From assembly GCA_036971475.1 (NCBI GenBank), contig JBAIZL010000024.1, positions 591,001 to 655,000 of the forward strand: DNA of 64,000 nucleotides, read 5' to 3'. The position numbers and the translations under genes are program-made. Origin of the DNA: Prosapia bicincta (taxonomy: Eukaryota; Arthropoda; Insecta; Hemiptera; Cercopidae). Below the pieces are notes generated by a model, which saw only the letters and a list, made by a program, of their open reading frames with translations, made no database searches and was not told where the DNA came from. Every line of letters begins with the position of its first letter. Position 1 is the first letter of the stretch. Of this stretch, positions 13,309 to 22,700 are shown in pieces.

Positions 13309-14915
13309 ATCCTTATGCCAAGAGGAATAAGACCTTACAACATTTGTTGAGTGAGGTTATGGTCGGAGTTAATTTTGCTGTTGCCTACTCGAAACTGAAA
13401 TTGCCAAGCAAAGTGAAATTGTTTGACCTTCCCTATAACTGTGGAACCACTTCCATTGGGGTTTAGCTGCGTTCCACGGGTGCATCATTTGAAACAAAAA
13501 TTTGAATAAGATTGAAAAGAGTATACACATTCTATTTAAAACGTTATGATCAGGGTTAGGCTGTCAATAGGGAAATCGTCCGTTTGTGTTTGTCGTTGGT
13601 TGGATTTTACCTAACCAGTGGCGATATGCGTGTGGATGTCTATGTGGGTAGAATCCTGTTTGTAGAATCTTGTTGCTAGGGGTCGGAGGTGTTGACCTTC
13701 CTCCATGTTTAGAAAAAAACCGCTATTCATCGATCTGCCAATTTTATCAATTTGTAGTACTGTTTACCACTTCACTTCTTAGAAAGTTCTAAACCACCAG
13801 AACGGTGTTGCGTCCGGTCGAGCATGAAAAGACCTGTAATCGGGTCAAGCCCTGTGCCATAAACCACGATTGGGTCCTTGCCAGTTACAAAATTATTATT
13901 CAAAGTGAAATTAGTTTTTTTTACATTGACTATTTAAAACTATAAAAAAATAAATTTACATTCAAATCTACGTGGGCTAGATGAAGCAAAATAAGTATAC
14001 CATGGTTTCACCACGCAAATACTTTCAAATGAAGTATACTTTTTTAATAGTAATGTAACTTTTAAATAACAAAAGTGAAAATAATTCAGTATCAAATAAT
14101 AAACAAATAAGTATAAACAGACATATAAAAAAAACATTTACTTCTAAATATACACCTGTAAAGCACACAGCTAAGATATATCCAATAAAACGTGTGTACA
14201 CTGCCAAGCGATATAAAGTCACAGATCATAAAGTACAGACCTAGTTTGTCTAACAAACTACATTAGTGTCTGTGTAAATGTACTCGTTACAAATGCATTA
14301 CGTCATCGAGTGATAGTAACAGTCCCTTACTAATCAATTCGTACCTAGCACATGCTGGTAGCTTTGTACGTAGTCACTGATACCAAGATGGTTGCATTTA
14401 TATTCTACTTATAATCATCTACTTATAAGAAACGCATCTCCTAATCTTAGTTTTCAACAAGGAAAGTCTTCATTCAACAAGAAAATTTACAAACATTACC
14501 ACTCCAATTCATTCAGGCAGGTAATTAATGTCCATTATATTATCTTTTATAAAAGCAAATATTTGATCTAAATACGAATAAAACTTATAACTGTATAAAA
14601 CTACTTTGGAGTAATGTTTAACATAAATAAATGAAACCTCTCAACCACAAGGGGCGTGGCGAAGTATTTACTGGTGTATATATTTTATGAAAAATGTTGT
14701 TTCAATGTATTTTAACTGTAAATTATCTCTGCTATGCAATCGAAATGTATATAAGGTTTTAAATAAAATAAGAAAGTTATTTGTCGTTGAGAGGTTACAT
14801 TTATTTATGTTATACGAATAAAACTTGTTTACTCACTTACTTATACTGGGCTTTACACTGCATATGTCTGCGTATACATAATATCTTTTGCGTCATTCTT
14901 TTACGTCATAAACAC
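13309..14915. other. non-coding stretch with a possible LINE 3'-end relic
   Basis: No gene is seen. At about 13,846-13,892 the words CCATAAACCACGATTGG and CTTGCCAG resemble the terminal ATAACCACAATTGG and TCGCCAG of the intact LINE at 20.9 kb, so a relic of a related element may end here without a poly(A) tail. From 13.9 kb to 14.9 kb the sequence is AT-rich and featureless. Confidence 0.4.
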
Positions 14916-14926
14916 CTTCCTCACTG
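14916..14926. repeat. left target-site duplication of the LINE
   Basis: CTTCCTCACTG here is repeated exactly at 20,978-20,988, directly after the poly(A) tail. This is the expected footprint of target-primed reverse transcription and fixes both ends of the element. Confidence 0.88.
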
Positions 14927-15433
14927 CGCCGCAGGGGGGTGCGGACTAGCCGCACCTACGAGGGATTTGGCGTCCCTCGCGGTACCCTAGCCTAACACTA
15001 CACCACTCACAAAAACATACACACACACATACACACACCAACACAATCTATACACATTTCAACACTTACATCTTCGCTTAGGGAATTTTGACTGGTCAGA
15101 ACCGTTGCGCGTTGGGAGTGCTGAAAAGTCCAGAGCGTGACAAACTCTGGTCTGGGACGCTGATGTGAGCTTGCTCTGCCGAAGACGTAAGCGCGGTTTC
15201 TGGTCTACCAGCCGCTTCGGTCCTTGGTCAGGGAGTGTCCGCGGTGCATGGGTGTCGGAGCCTGTGCACAGTATTACGAGTCCTCGACTGATGCCCATCC
15301 AGTCGAGCTAAGGAGAAAAGCTATAGGCCTCAGAGTTCTGAGGATTGGAAATGATCTTAATGTGATCCAAGGGTGTACCCGTTCCTATAGTCTCGCCCGT
15401 AACGCTTGACACGATGGCTGGCAAAAAATATTT
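14927..15433 (+). promoter_or_regulatory. LINE 5' UTR / internal promoter region with two GC-rich hairpins
   Basis: LINEs of this type lack an upstream promoter and usually carry an internal one at their 5' end. The first about 55 nt form two tight stem-loops: GTGCGG/CCGCAC at 14,939-14,955 and CGAGGGA/TCCCTCG at 14,959-14,979. A CA-rich stretch follows (about 15,010-15,050), then a more GC-rich leader up to ORF1. That the region acts as a promoter is inferred from the family. Confidence 0.6.
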
Positions 15434-16849
15434 ATGGATTCCAAAACCACGTCAAATATGACTAGTCTGAAGAGGACACGCCAGGATTCTCCTGACGATC
15501 ATATACAAAAGGATTTGAGTAAAAAGTTGATGGTGGCAACGTCGCAGACATTGCCATCAGCAAAGTATTTAGTTGTTTCTAGTGCCGAAGAAGGGAAAGA
15601 TCTTTCCAAAGTTTCTCCCTTCCTTATTAACAAGGCTATTACTGCTTGTGCTGGAGGCCCAGTAGCCTCTATTAAGAAACTAAGAAACGGAACACTGTTA
15701 GTTGCGACTTCCACCGACAGACAAACTCGTTCTCTATCAAAAATGACCTCCTTCTTTGACCAGGTCATGGTATCTGTGGCTCCCCACAGAACCTTGAATT
15801 ACTCAAAGGGGGTCATCACATGTAGGGATTTAATGCACCTTCCAATCGATGAAATAAAGTCCGAACTGTCTTCTCAGTTAGTTACGGACGTTATCCCTAT
15901 AACAAAAATGGACAAAGGAGAAAAAGCAGCAACAGCTTCTTTTATTGTCACTTTTGGAAAGCCGGAAATACCCGAATACTTACATGCAGGTTACCAAAGG
16001 CTCTCAGTGAGACCATACGTGGCTAACCCTAGGCGCTGCTTCAAGTGCCAGCGATTTGGGCATATCAGCTCTACCTGTTCGAAGCAGAACGTATGCGGTA
16101 TATGTAGCGTTGAAGGCCATGATGATAAGGAATGTGTCAATTCTCCGAAATGCGCCAACTGTGGTGGTGACCACCCAGCGCGATCCTACAACTGTCCCAC
16201 GTTCAAGGAAGAGAAAGCTATCCTAGGCATCATGGCGAAAGACAAGCTGTCGTTTCCAGAGGCCAAAAAACTCTATCGATCAACTCAGCCAAAGACAGAC
16301 AATAAGACCTATGCCGCTACTCTGACCGCTTCCAAATCGTCCTGTAACAACTGTGCCGAGCTGTCGAAAAAAATTGAAGTTCTAACTGAACAAGTTTCTC
16401 GCCTTTTGTCCATAGTCACGAATGGTCCTCCTACTTTGAATTTAGTACAACCTGCAGCGACGGATAATGATTTACCTCTTGTACCAATCCCTTCCACTGG
16501 GGGGATTGGAGCACGAAACAAGTCATTAAGTGAGCCTTGTGTTTCTGTGCAGAAGATATTATCAACGGGTAATAAACCTTCTGTGCAGAAGACGTTGGAA
16601 AAATCCAAACCACGTAAACCAGTGTTACGTCAGACCACATCGCCTCCGTCGTTACCGGGTATTAAGAAAAATGCTAACAAAGGAGGGAATGTTAAAACTA
16701 CCCCTCCTAAACCCAAAACTTCCTCAGATTCCATCCCTGAACGGGTGGATATGGAATCTGAGACATGTAAGCCTGAGACGTCTAAAAACGTCCCAGGCAA
16801 GAAAGGAGAGAGCACCAATGGATGTCAAATAAACCCTTTGCTAAGCTAA
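15434..16849 (+). CDS. LINE ORF1, Gag-like nucleic-acid-binding protein with three zinc knuckles
   Basis: The protein is 471 aa. ORF1 proteins coat the element's RNA and deliver it to the nucleus as a ribonucleoprotein. The N-terminal about 200 residues are basic and mixed, as in the Gag-like domain of arthropod LINEs. Three zinc knuckles follow in tandem: C202-C205-H210-C215 and C221-C224-H229-C234 (both CX2CX4HX4C), then C240-C243-H247-C254 (CX2CX3HX6C). This arrangement is typical of Jockey/I-type ORF1. The C-terminal third is rich in Pro, Lys and Ser and probably disordered. The ATG at 15,434 is the first in the frame that gives the full domain. The ORF ends in two consecutive in-frame TAA codons, directly followed by the ORF2 ATG. 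Confidence 0.93.
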   Translation: MDSKTTSNMTSLKRTRQDSPDDHIQKDLSKKLMVATSQTLPSAKYLVVSSAEEGKDLSKVSPFLINKAITACAGGPVASIKKLRNGTLLVATSTDRQTRSLSKMTSFFDQVMVSVAPHRTLNYSKGVITCRDLMHLPIDEIKSELSSQLVTDVIPITKMDKGEKAATASFIVTFGKPEIPEYLHAGYQRLSVRPYVANPRRCFKCQRFGHISSTCSKQNVCGICSVEGHDDKECVNSPKCANCGGDHPARSYNCPTFKEEKAILGIMAKDKLSFPEAKKLYRSTQPKTDNKTYAATLTASKSSCNNCAELSKKIEVLTEQVSRLLSIVTNGPPTLNLVQPAATDNDLPLVPIPSTGGIGARNKSLSEPCVSVQKILSTGNKPSVQKTLEKSKPRKPVLRQTTSPPSLPGIKKNANKGGNVKTTPPKPKTSSDSIPERVDMESETCKPETSKNVPGKKGESTNGCQINPLLS

Positions 16850-16852
16850 TAA

Positions 16853-19800
16853 ATGTCTTTGCTTAGGAAGTCAGTGATACAATGGAACGTCAACGGTGTT
16901 AGGAGTCACATAGAAGAACTTAAACTACTCGTGCGAGATGTGTACCCAATGTTTGTATGTCTACAGGAGACACATCTCCACGCATCGCATAATTTCCATT
17001 TAAGGGAGTATTCAGTTTTTAGATCGGACTTCGTTACAGAAGATCGAGCTAGAGGTGGCGTAGCCATCCTAGCCCGTGACTGTATCGATGCTGTTTCTCT
17101 AAACTTAATAACTCCTTTACAAGCAGTAGCCGTTCAAACAGCTGTCCCGTATAAAATCACTGTGTGTTGTGTCTACTTGCCACCACAAGAAAACCTGCAT
17201 CACAGTGATTTAGTGAATTTAATAAGCCAGTTACCAACTCCGTTCTTATTGGTAGGGGATTTTAATGCCCACCATTCGTCTTGGGGATCTCCGACTAGGA
17301 ACTCTCGAGGTGACCTTGTTGAGAGTGTAAGAACGGAACTGGACTTATGTCTGCTAAATGACGGTTCGCCTACCCATTTAGCAGCATCTACTGGTGGATG
17401 GACAGCTGTTGACCTATCGCTTTGCAGCCCTCAATTAGCTACTAGATGCACATGGTCGGTACTCAACGATTTGTATGGAAGCGACCATGTGCCTATTAAG
17501 ATCAGTTTATGTGACTCCCAACCCTGTTATACCCGAAATCCTAGTTGGATTTTGCGAAAAGCCAACTGGGACTCCTACTCGAATTACCTTGTATCACTTG
17601 ACATGGATTATTTGACACCCATTGATGAAAATATAAAAAATTTTACGAAAGCAATTTTAAATGCCGCTGAAAAGACCATTCCGAAAACCTCTACGTATCC
17701 ACGCCGACCGCCTGTGCCGTGGTGGAACGATGAATGCACAGAAATCCTCCGTTTACGACGAAGAGCTCTTAGGAAGTTTAAACGACACCCAACGAATGGA
17801 AACCTTCAGGAATATAAAATACTCCGTGCGAAAGCACGGAGGATTTTTAGGCTGAGTAGAAAGAACTCTTGGGAACAGTACATTAGCACAATTAGACGAA
17901 CAACTCCGTCTTCCACAGTGTGGAGGAAACTAAGATCAGTTTGTGGTACTTTCTCTCCGTTGCCAGCCATTGCGCTGAAACAACCGGATGGAAGAATAAT
18001 CTCAAACCGTGATGATATTGCTAATGTACTTGGTAAATCATTTTCTAACTTTTCTGCTACTACAGCCTACAATAGATTATTCCAGATTTATAAACTGAAG
18101 GAAGAAGCAATACCGTTTACTGTTGGGTCGTCTGGGGACTCTCCTTTAAACACTCCTTTCTCTATAGGGGAATTGGAGTCAGCTCTTGCGTCAACGAAGG
18201 ATTCTGCACCAGGTCCTGATTCCATTGTGTACTCCATGCTAAAACATCTACCATCATCGGCGAAACTTGTCCTCCTTCGAGTATACAATCGTTTATTCGA
18301 GGAGCGCTCTTTCCCCGATGCATGGTTAGAATCGACTGTAATTCCTCTTTTGAAGCCAGGTAAAGACAAAACCAATCCCAGTAGTTATAGACCTATATCC
18401 CTTACAAGCGTCTTATGCAAACTACTGGAGAAGATGGTCAACCGCCGTCTTGTCTGGTACCTAGAAACCAATGACCTTATTTGCAACGAACAGTGTGGTT
18501 TCAGGCAAGGACGATCATCCGTTGACCAATTGGTTTTGTTAGAATCCGCTATTCAAGATGCCTTTCTCTTGCGTCAAACACTCGTTGCTGTTTTCTTCGA
18601 CCTTGAGAAGGCATACGATATGGCATGGAAAAGAGGAATTCTGAACACTTTAAAATCATGGGGTATACAAGGGAATATCCTAGCATTCATCGCTAACTTT
18701 CTTTCTAATAGATCTTTCCGCGTTCGACTTGGAGGCACGTATTCAAACAGCTATACACAGGAGAATGGTGTACCGCAGGGCAGCGTGCTGAGCGTCACGC
18801 TATTTGCCGTTGCAATAAATAGTATCATCAGCAATATACGATCTCCGGTACACTGTTCCCTTTTTGTGGATGACTTTTGTATATATGTGCCTGCTCGTAG
18901 TATGGCAACTGCGGAAAGATCTTTGCAGTTAGCAATAAGTAGATTAGAGGAATGGTCAAGAACTACAGGTTTTAAATTCTCTGCTTCGAAGACCCAGTGT
19001 GTAGCATTTAGTCGTCGTAGGCAACACCAGGAGCCGATCCTTTATCTTGACGGGGTTCAGCTTCAAACCACGGATAGTGTTCGATTTTTGGGTCTTTTAT
19101 TTGATAAAAGACTCTCATGGAGTTCACATGTTCGTGATTTGAAGGTGAGATGCAGCAAGAAATTGGATATGTTAAGAGTCCTTAGTGGTACGAATTGGGG
19201 AGCAGACAGAACTAGTATGCTTCGATTTTATCGCGCAGTCGTTAGATCGCGCATAGATTATGGTTGTCAAGTCTACTCATCTGCACGACCTACAGTTCTG
19301 AAAACTCTTGATACCATCCACCACTCTGGACTTAGACTGGCTACTGGTGCATTTAGAACTAGCCCAATCCCTAGTCTTCTTGTCGAAGCTGGGGAACCTG
19401 CCCTTTCTAGACGACGTCAGATGCTACAAATATCTTACCTTTCTGTTCTTCGAAGCAAACCCAACCACCCGGCATTTGAAATAGTCTTTCACAATACGCT
19501 AAATGAAGTGTACAATACACGTCAACGTTCGACCCATCCATTTGGCATACGAACTTTAAGAATATTGGATGACCTTGAGTTGCAACTTCCAACTATGTTT
19601 GAACGACAAATGTGCTATCTACCTCCATGGATAATAAAAACGCCGCACTTCGATTTCTCATTGTCCAGTTATATAAAACACGATACTCCTGTTGTGGTCT
19701 ACCACCAGGAATTTTTATCCACTTATAAATCTCACCAACACAGTGAAATTATTTTCACTGATGGATCTAAACTGGACAATGGCGTTGGGTGTGCGTTTTA

Positions 19801-20548
19801 TGCATCTGGATATACCTACACGTACGGATTGCCCTCAGCTTGCAGTGTTTTCACGGCAGAACTATTTGCTATTTTTAAAGCTTTGACCGTCATTCAATCT
19901 CAATCCTCGCATTATCTTTTGTGTTCGGATTCCAAAAGTGCTCTTCAGGCTCTTCAGGATGTTTTCTCCAGCAACCCTTTAGTTGGGGACATTTTGTGTG
20001 CTATACACAGGCTTCAATTGAGGGGTGTGGGGGTAACTTTCTGTTGGGTTCCTGGACATTGCGGAATACTTGGAAACACAAAAGCGGATGAAGCGGCGAA
20101 GAAAGCTACAAGTTTGGTGCCTATTACTCAACTGGTTATGGCATCTGATTATGTGTGTTTCGCGAAACATTTATTGCTCGCTGCTTGGAATGACGAGTGG
20201 CATACCGTGATTCAGAATAAGCTGAGGGAAATTAAAGATACCGTCCGTCCATGGAGGTCTTCAATTCGTTCAAAACGTAGGGAGGAAGTGGTGGTCACAC
20301 GCCTTCGCGTTGGCCACTCTTTTGCAACTCATGGATATTTGATGAGTCGTGAAGATCCACCAATATGCCAATATTGCGGTGATATCTTCACAATAAAACA
20401 TATTTTGGTAGATTGTGTTAGTGTAGTTAATGTTCGTGCCCTTTTTAATTTAAAAGGGAGTTTAAAGGTGGTGCTAAGGGACGATGCCTCGGCCATTGAC
20501 CGAGTCATCGCTTTCTTGCACCACTTGAAAATATTTTTTAAAATTTAA
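16853..20548 (+). CDS. LINE ORF2, endonuclease / reverse transcriptase / RNase H polyprotein
   Basis: The protein is 1,231 aa. It nicks the target DNA, primes cDNA synthesis on the nick and removes RNA from the hybrid. The endonuclease (about 1-220) shows WNVNG at 11-15, QET at 38-40, GDFNAHH at 135-141 and SDH at 210-212. The reverse transcriptase (about 480-760) shows FFDLEKAYD (catalytic D583), PQGSVL at 641-646 and FVDD at 671-674. The RNase H domain has all four expected acidic residues: D970 in FTDGS, E1003 in TAELF, D1026 in CSDSKSA and D1079 in KADEAA, with WVPGHCG before the last. A terminal Cys/His motif is C1172-C1175-H1183-C1188. No catalytic residue is missing. ORF2 is in the same frame as ORF1, separated only by TAA TAA, so reinitiation after termination is the likely route of translation. 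Confidence 0.96.
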   Translation: MSLLRKSVIQWNVNGVRSHIEELKLLVRDVYPMFVCLQETHLHASHNFHLREYSVFRSDFVTEDRARGGVAILARDCIDAVSLNLITPLQAVAVQTAVPYKITVCCVYLPPQENLHHSDLVNLISQLPTPFLLVGDFNAHHSSWGSPTRNSRGDLVESVRTELDLCLLNDGSPTHLAASTGGWTAVDLSLCSPQLATRCTWSVLNDLYGSDHVPIKISLCDSQPCYTRNPSWILRKANWDSYSNYLVSLDMDYLTPIDENIKNFTKAILNAAEKTIPKTSTYPRRPPVPWWNDECTEILRLRRRALRKFKRHPTNGNLQEYKILRAKARRIFRLSRKNSWEQYISTIRRTTPSSTVWRKLRSVCGTFSPLPAIALKQPDGRIISNRDDIANVLGKSFSNFSATTAYNRLFQIYKLKEEAIPFTVGSSGDSPLNTPFSIGELESALASTKDSAPGPDSIVYSMLKHLPSSAKLVLLRVYNRLFEERSFPDAWLESTVIPLLKPGKDKTNPSSYRPISLTSVLCKLLEKMVNRRLVWYLETNDLICNEQCGFRQGRSSVDQLVLLESAIQDAFLLRQTLVAVFFDLEKAYDMAWKRGILNTLKSWGIQGNILAFIANFLSNRSFRVRLGGTYSNSYTQENGVPQGSVLSVTLFAVAINSIISNIRSPVHCSLFVDDFCIYVPARSMATAERSLQLAISRLEEWSRTTGFKFSASKTQCVAFSRRRQHQEPILYLDGVQLQTTDSVRFLGLLFDKRLSWSSHVRDLKVRCSKKLDMLRVLSGTNWGADRTSMLRFYRAVVRSRIDYGCQVYSSARPTVLKTLDTIHHSGLRLATGAFRTSPIPSLLVEAGEPALSRRRQMLQISYLSVLRSKPNHPAFEIVFHNTLNEVYNTRQRSTHPFGIRTLRILDDLELQLPTMFERQMCYLPPWIIKTPHFDFSLSSYIKHDTPVVVYHQEFLSTYKSHQHSEIIFTDGSKLDNGVGCAFYASGYTYTYGLPSACSVFTAELFAIFKALTVIQSQSSHYLLCSDSKSALQALQDVFSSNPLVGDILCAIHRLQLRGVGVTFCWVPGHCGILGNTKADEAAKKATSLVPITQLVMASDYVCFAKHLLLAAWNDEWHTVIQNKLREIKDTVRPWRSSIRSKRREEVVVTRLRVGHSFATHGYLMSREDPPICQYCGDIFTIKHILVDCVSVVNVRALFNLKGSLKVVLRDDASAIDRVIAFLHHLKIFFKI

Positions 20549-20942
20549 TACATAAATATATATATATTTTTTTAAATTTTATTTATACATATAATTCTGT
20601 GTGTTTCTTTTATTTATTTTAATTAAATTTATTTTCTGTTCTTGTTATTGTTATTGAGATTTATTTATTGGTAAATTGTTACCTATTATTGTTTTACATA
20701 TTATTTATTTACTGTTATATTGTTCTTTGTTGTTATTTTGTTATTTAGTTTTTAAGGATTTTTTAATTGTTATATTGTTGTTTTTTGTTTTTTATTGTTG
20801 GTGTTTTATTTTGTTTTGTAATTTTTGTTGTATTTATTTATTTGTTTATTTATTAATTTATTTGATTTTATTTAAAACATTGCGTGCTGTGTTAGATTTT
20901 GTTTGGCGATGATAACCACAATTGGTTTTTCGCCAGGAAAAG

Positions 20943-20977
<35 letters not shown>
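20549..20977 (+). other. LINE 3' UTR with terminal hairpin and A34 tail
   Basis: The region is T-rich up to about 20,890 and ends in a two-tier stem-loop: outer stem TGGCGA (20,904-20,909) with TCGCCA (20,930-20,935), inner stem AACCA (20,914-20,918) with TGGTT (20,923-20,927). An A34 run follows at 20,943-20,976. A structured 3' end is the usual recognition site for the element's own reverse transcriptase. The role here is inferred. Confidence 0.75.
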
Positions 20978-20980
<3 letters not shown>

Positions 20981-20988
20981 CCTCACTG
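20978..20988. repeat. right target-site duplication of the LINE
   Basis: CTTCCTCACTG is identical to 14,916-14,926. One T separates it from the poly(A) tail. Confidence 0.88.
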
Positions 20989-21512
20989 AGATATTTTTCC
21001 AGGGTCATTGATATATATTCTTGCCTCATTTATTCCTTGTAAATGTCTATACGAAAGTAGTTTTCTCATATCTTTTTATTTCTTCATTAGTAGACACTTT
21101 CATATTGATTTGTTTCCAAAACTTGATTAAATTAAAAACAATTTATTTACTATAAGCGTTTCCTGACTGATAATAAAATGTTTAGGACGTAAATTCTCGC
21201 TGGTGTTGTTTACCACAAGAATAATCCTAAATTGATTCTAGATAAATAATAATTAACACCAATTCAAAATAAATATTACATATTTTTTACGACTCTCAAA
21301 CCATTGTTTCATTGTCAGTGAGTATAACTACACAAATCGTAACTATAACAGTTGTAATTGGAATCTGTGTAGGTATACTCACTGATGATGACTTAGCTAA
21401 TGAAACGGGTATTACTAATTAATTGTGAGTTGATGTTTGTTTTTATTTAACTATTACTATTGCTTACCAGTCGTCCACTTTCGGTGCATTCACTAAATAA
21501 TATCTTTATTGG
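20989..21512. other. AT-rich stretch with an inverted repeat
   Basis: No gene is seen. CAGTGAGTATAACTACACA at about 21,316 faces its imperfect inverse, TGTGTAGGTATACTCACTG, ending about 21,384. Both belong to a loose hairpin of about 100 bp. GATGATGACTTAGCTAATGAAACGGG directly after the right arm resembles the 3' ends of Penelope-like elements, which is only an inference. Confidence 0.5.
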
Positions 21513-21823
21513 CCCATCCTAATGTATGCCATACTGCCCATCCTAGTGTATGCCATACTGCCCATCCTAGTGTATGCCATACTGCCCATCCTAGTGTATG
21601 CCATACTGCCCATCCTAGTGTATGACATACTGCCCATCCTAATGTATGCCATACTGCCCATCCTAGTGTATGCCATACTGCCCATCCTAGTGTATGCCAT
21701 ACTGCCCATCCTAGTGTATGCCATACTGCCCATCCTAGTTTATGCCATACTGCCCATCCTAATGTATGCCATACTGCCCATCCTAATGTATGCCATACTG
21801 CCCATCCTAATGTACTGCCCATC
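21513..21823. repeat. 24-bp minisatellite, about 13 copies
   Basis: The unit is CCCATCCTAGTGTATGCCAT followed by ACTG. Copies start exactly 24 bp apart from 21,513 to 21,801; the last is truncated. The main variants are CCTAATG for CCTAGTG (five or more copies) and single changes near 21,620 and 21,738. Because 24 bp is eight codons and several frames lack stops, open frames appear on both strands (YAILPILV, WAVWHTLG). These are not genes. Confidence 0.95.
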
Positions 21824-21825
21824 AT

Positions 21826-21895
21826 CGATTGTTGTAACGAAAGAAATGGAGTAAAGTTTCAAGTGACAGAAAATGTATAAAATGAAATAAAATAA
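21826..21895 (+). repeat. dispersed repeat family A, partial copy
   Basis: Starting three bases after the 24-bp minisatellite, GTTGTAACGAAAGAAATGGAGTAAAG and TCAAGTGACAGAAAAT match, in order, blocks of the copy at 10.3-10.4 kb. The middle of that copy is missing here. The minisatellite may have expanded inside or at the edge of this repeat. Confidence 0.55.
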
Positions 21896-22589
21896 ATGAA
21901 TTTTTATGTGTTTCAAAAAGTAGTCGATCTATACTGGGTAATTATTAATGTTCTAAAAGTTCCAAAAAATGATGATACGTTTTATACAAAGCGACCCTTT
22001 TTGACAACAAAAAGATAAGTTCCATAACATTAAAAACATATCACAAAAGTCTGATACTGAAAGTTTTACGAATAATAAATAACTTTAGTTAGATTCTAAA
22101 GTAATACACGGAGTTACCAATAAAATGAATTAAAATACCATGTAACTATTCTTTTTAAGTTTTATACAAATTAATTCAGTAAAATTCAACTTCGGCTAGT
22201 ACGCTTACCGCACGTGAAGGAATCGGATTAACTTTCCATGCACCATTTGATAAGCTCAGGAAAAGTGAAATGAAACAGTAATATAAGTGTCAAGCTAAGA
22301 GCGGGATGGAAGGTTTTCTAAGAAATAAGACTTTTAGGAAAATCCCTGGTTAGAACAGGGACACTGGGGACTGTGCTAAGGTATTGCCTTACAAATGCCT
22401 TCCAGTGAGGTACCAAATTATATTGGGCAGTTGTACTAAACATCGTATCAACATTTTTTAATTTTTTTATTACTATGTAAATTACAACTTGCAATGATGA
22501 TTTACAACTTGAAATATTTTAAAGTCACAACACAGAACCCATTTCACAATATTTAAAGTAATTCACAGCAATTTTTTAACTTCTATAAT

Positions 22590-22700
22590 GGTTAATAAAT
22601 AAAAACCCTCTGAACACAATATAAAAATCTTTTATTTTACTAAAAATTATTTTATGTACATTTCTATTACATGGTAATCATCTTCAGAAGTACTCTGAAG
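22590..22700 (-). repeat. retroelement 3'-end fragment shared with 34.4 kb
   Basis: On the minus strand this contains TCTGAAGATG(A/G)TTAC, a TAGAAATGTACATAA block and a TTTTTATTTATTA end. The same blocks occur in the same order on the minus strand at 34,405-34,510. CTGAAGATG near the 3' end followed by an A/T-rich terminus is common in Penelope-like elements. Assignment to that group is an inference. Confidence 0.5.

Larger units (their letters stand above)
14927..20977 (+). mobile_element. full-length non-LTR retrotransposon (Jockey/I-type LINE with RNase H)
   Basis: The element is about 6.05 kb: a 5' UTR of about 507 bp, ORF1 (471 codons), ORF2 (1,231 codons), a 3' UTR of about 390 bp with a terminal hairpin, and an A34 tail, all between 11-bp target-site duplications. 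Both ORFs are open with no frameshift or premature stop. ORF2 has an apurinic-type endonuclease, a reverse transcriptase and an RNase H domain followed by a CCHC-type motif. That order is seen in I-like and related arthropod LINEs and is absent from the many Jockey elements that lack RNase H. Intact ORFs, tail and duplication all suggest a recent, possibly still active, insertion. Its codon use is much less AT-biased than its surroundings. The exact clade needs a phylogeny. Confidence 0.95.

Noticed and set aside
12505..13466. Overlapping open frames of 170-250 codons (EHTGSLEAWNIQVPWRRGTY and its opposite strand)
   Set aside because: They are products of a 26-bp minisatellite that cycles through all frames; the same peptide series appears in several frames at once.
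13800..13895. tRNA-like B box (GGGTCAAGCCC) suggesting a tRNA or SINE promoter
   Set aside because: No matching A box at the right distance and no cloverleaf. The nearby similarity to the LINE 3' end is a better explanation.
20676..20912. 78-codon hydrophobic frame as a membrane protein gene
   Set aside because: It lies in the T-rich 3' UTR of the LINE, where T-rich codons give Phe/Leu/Ile runs.
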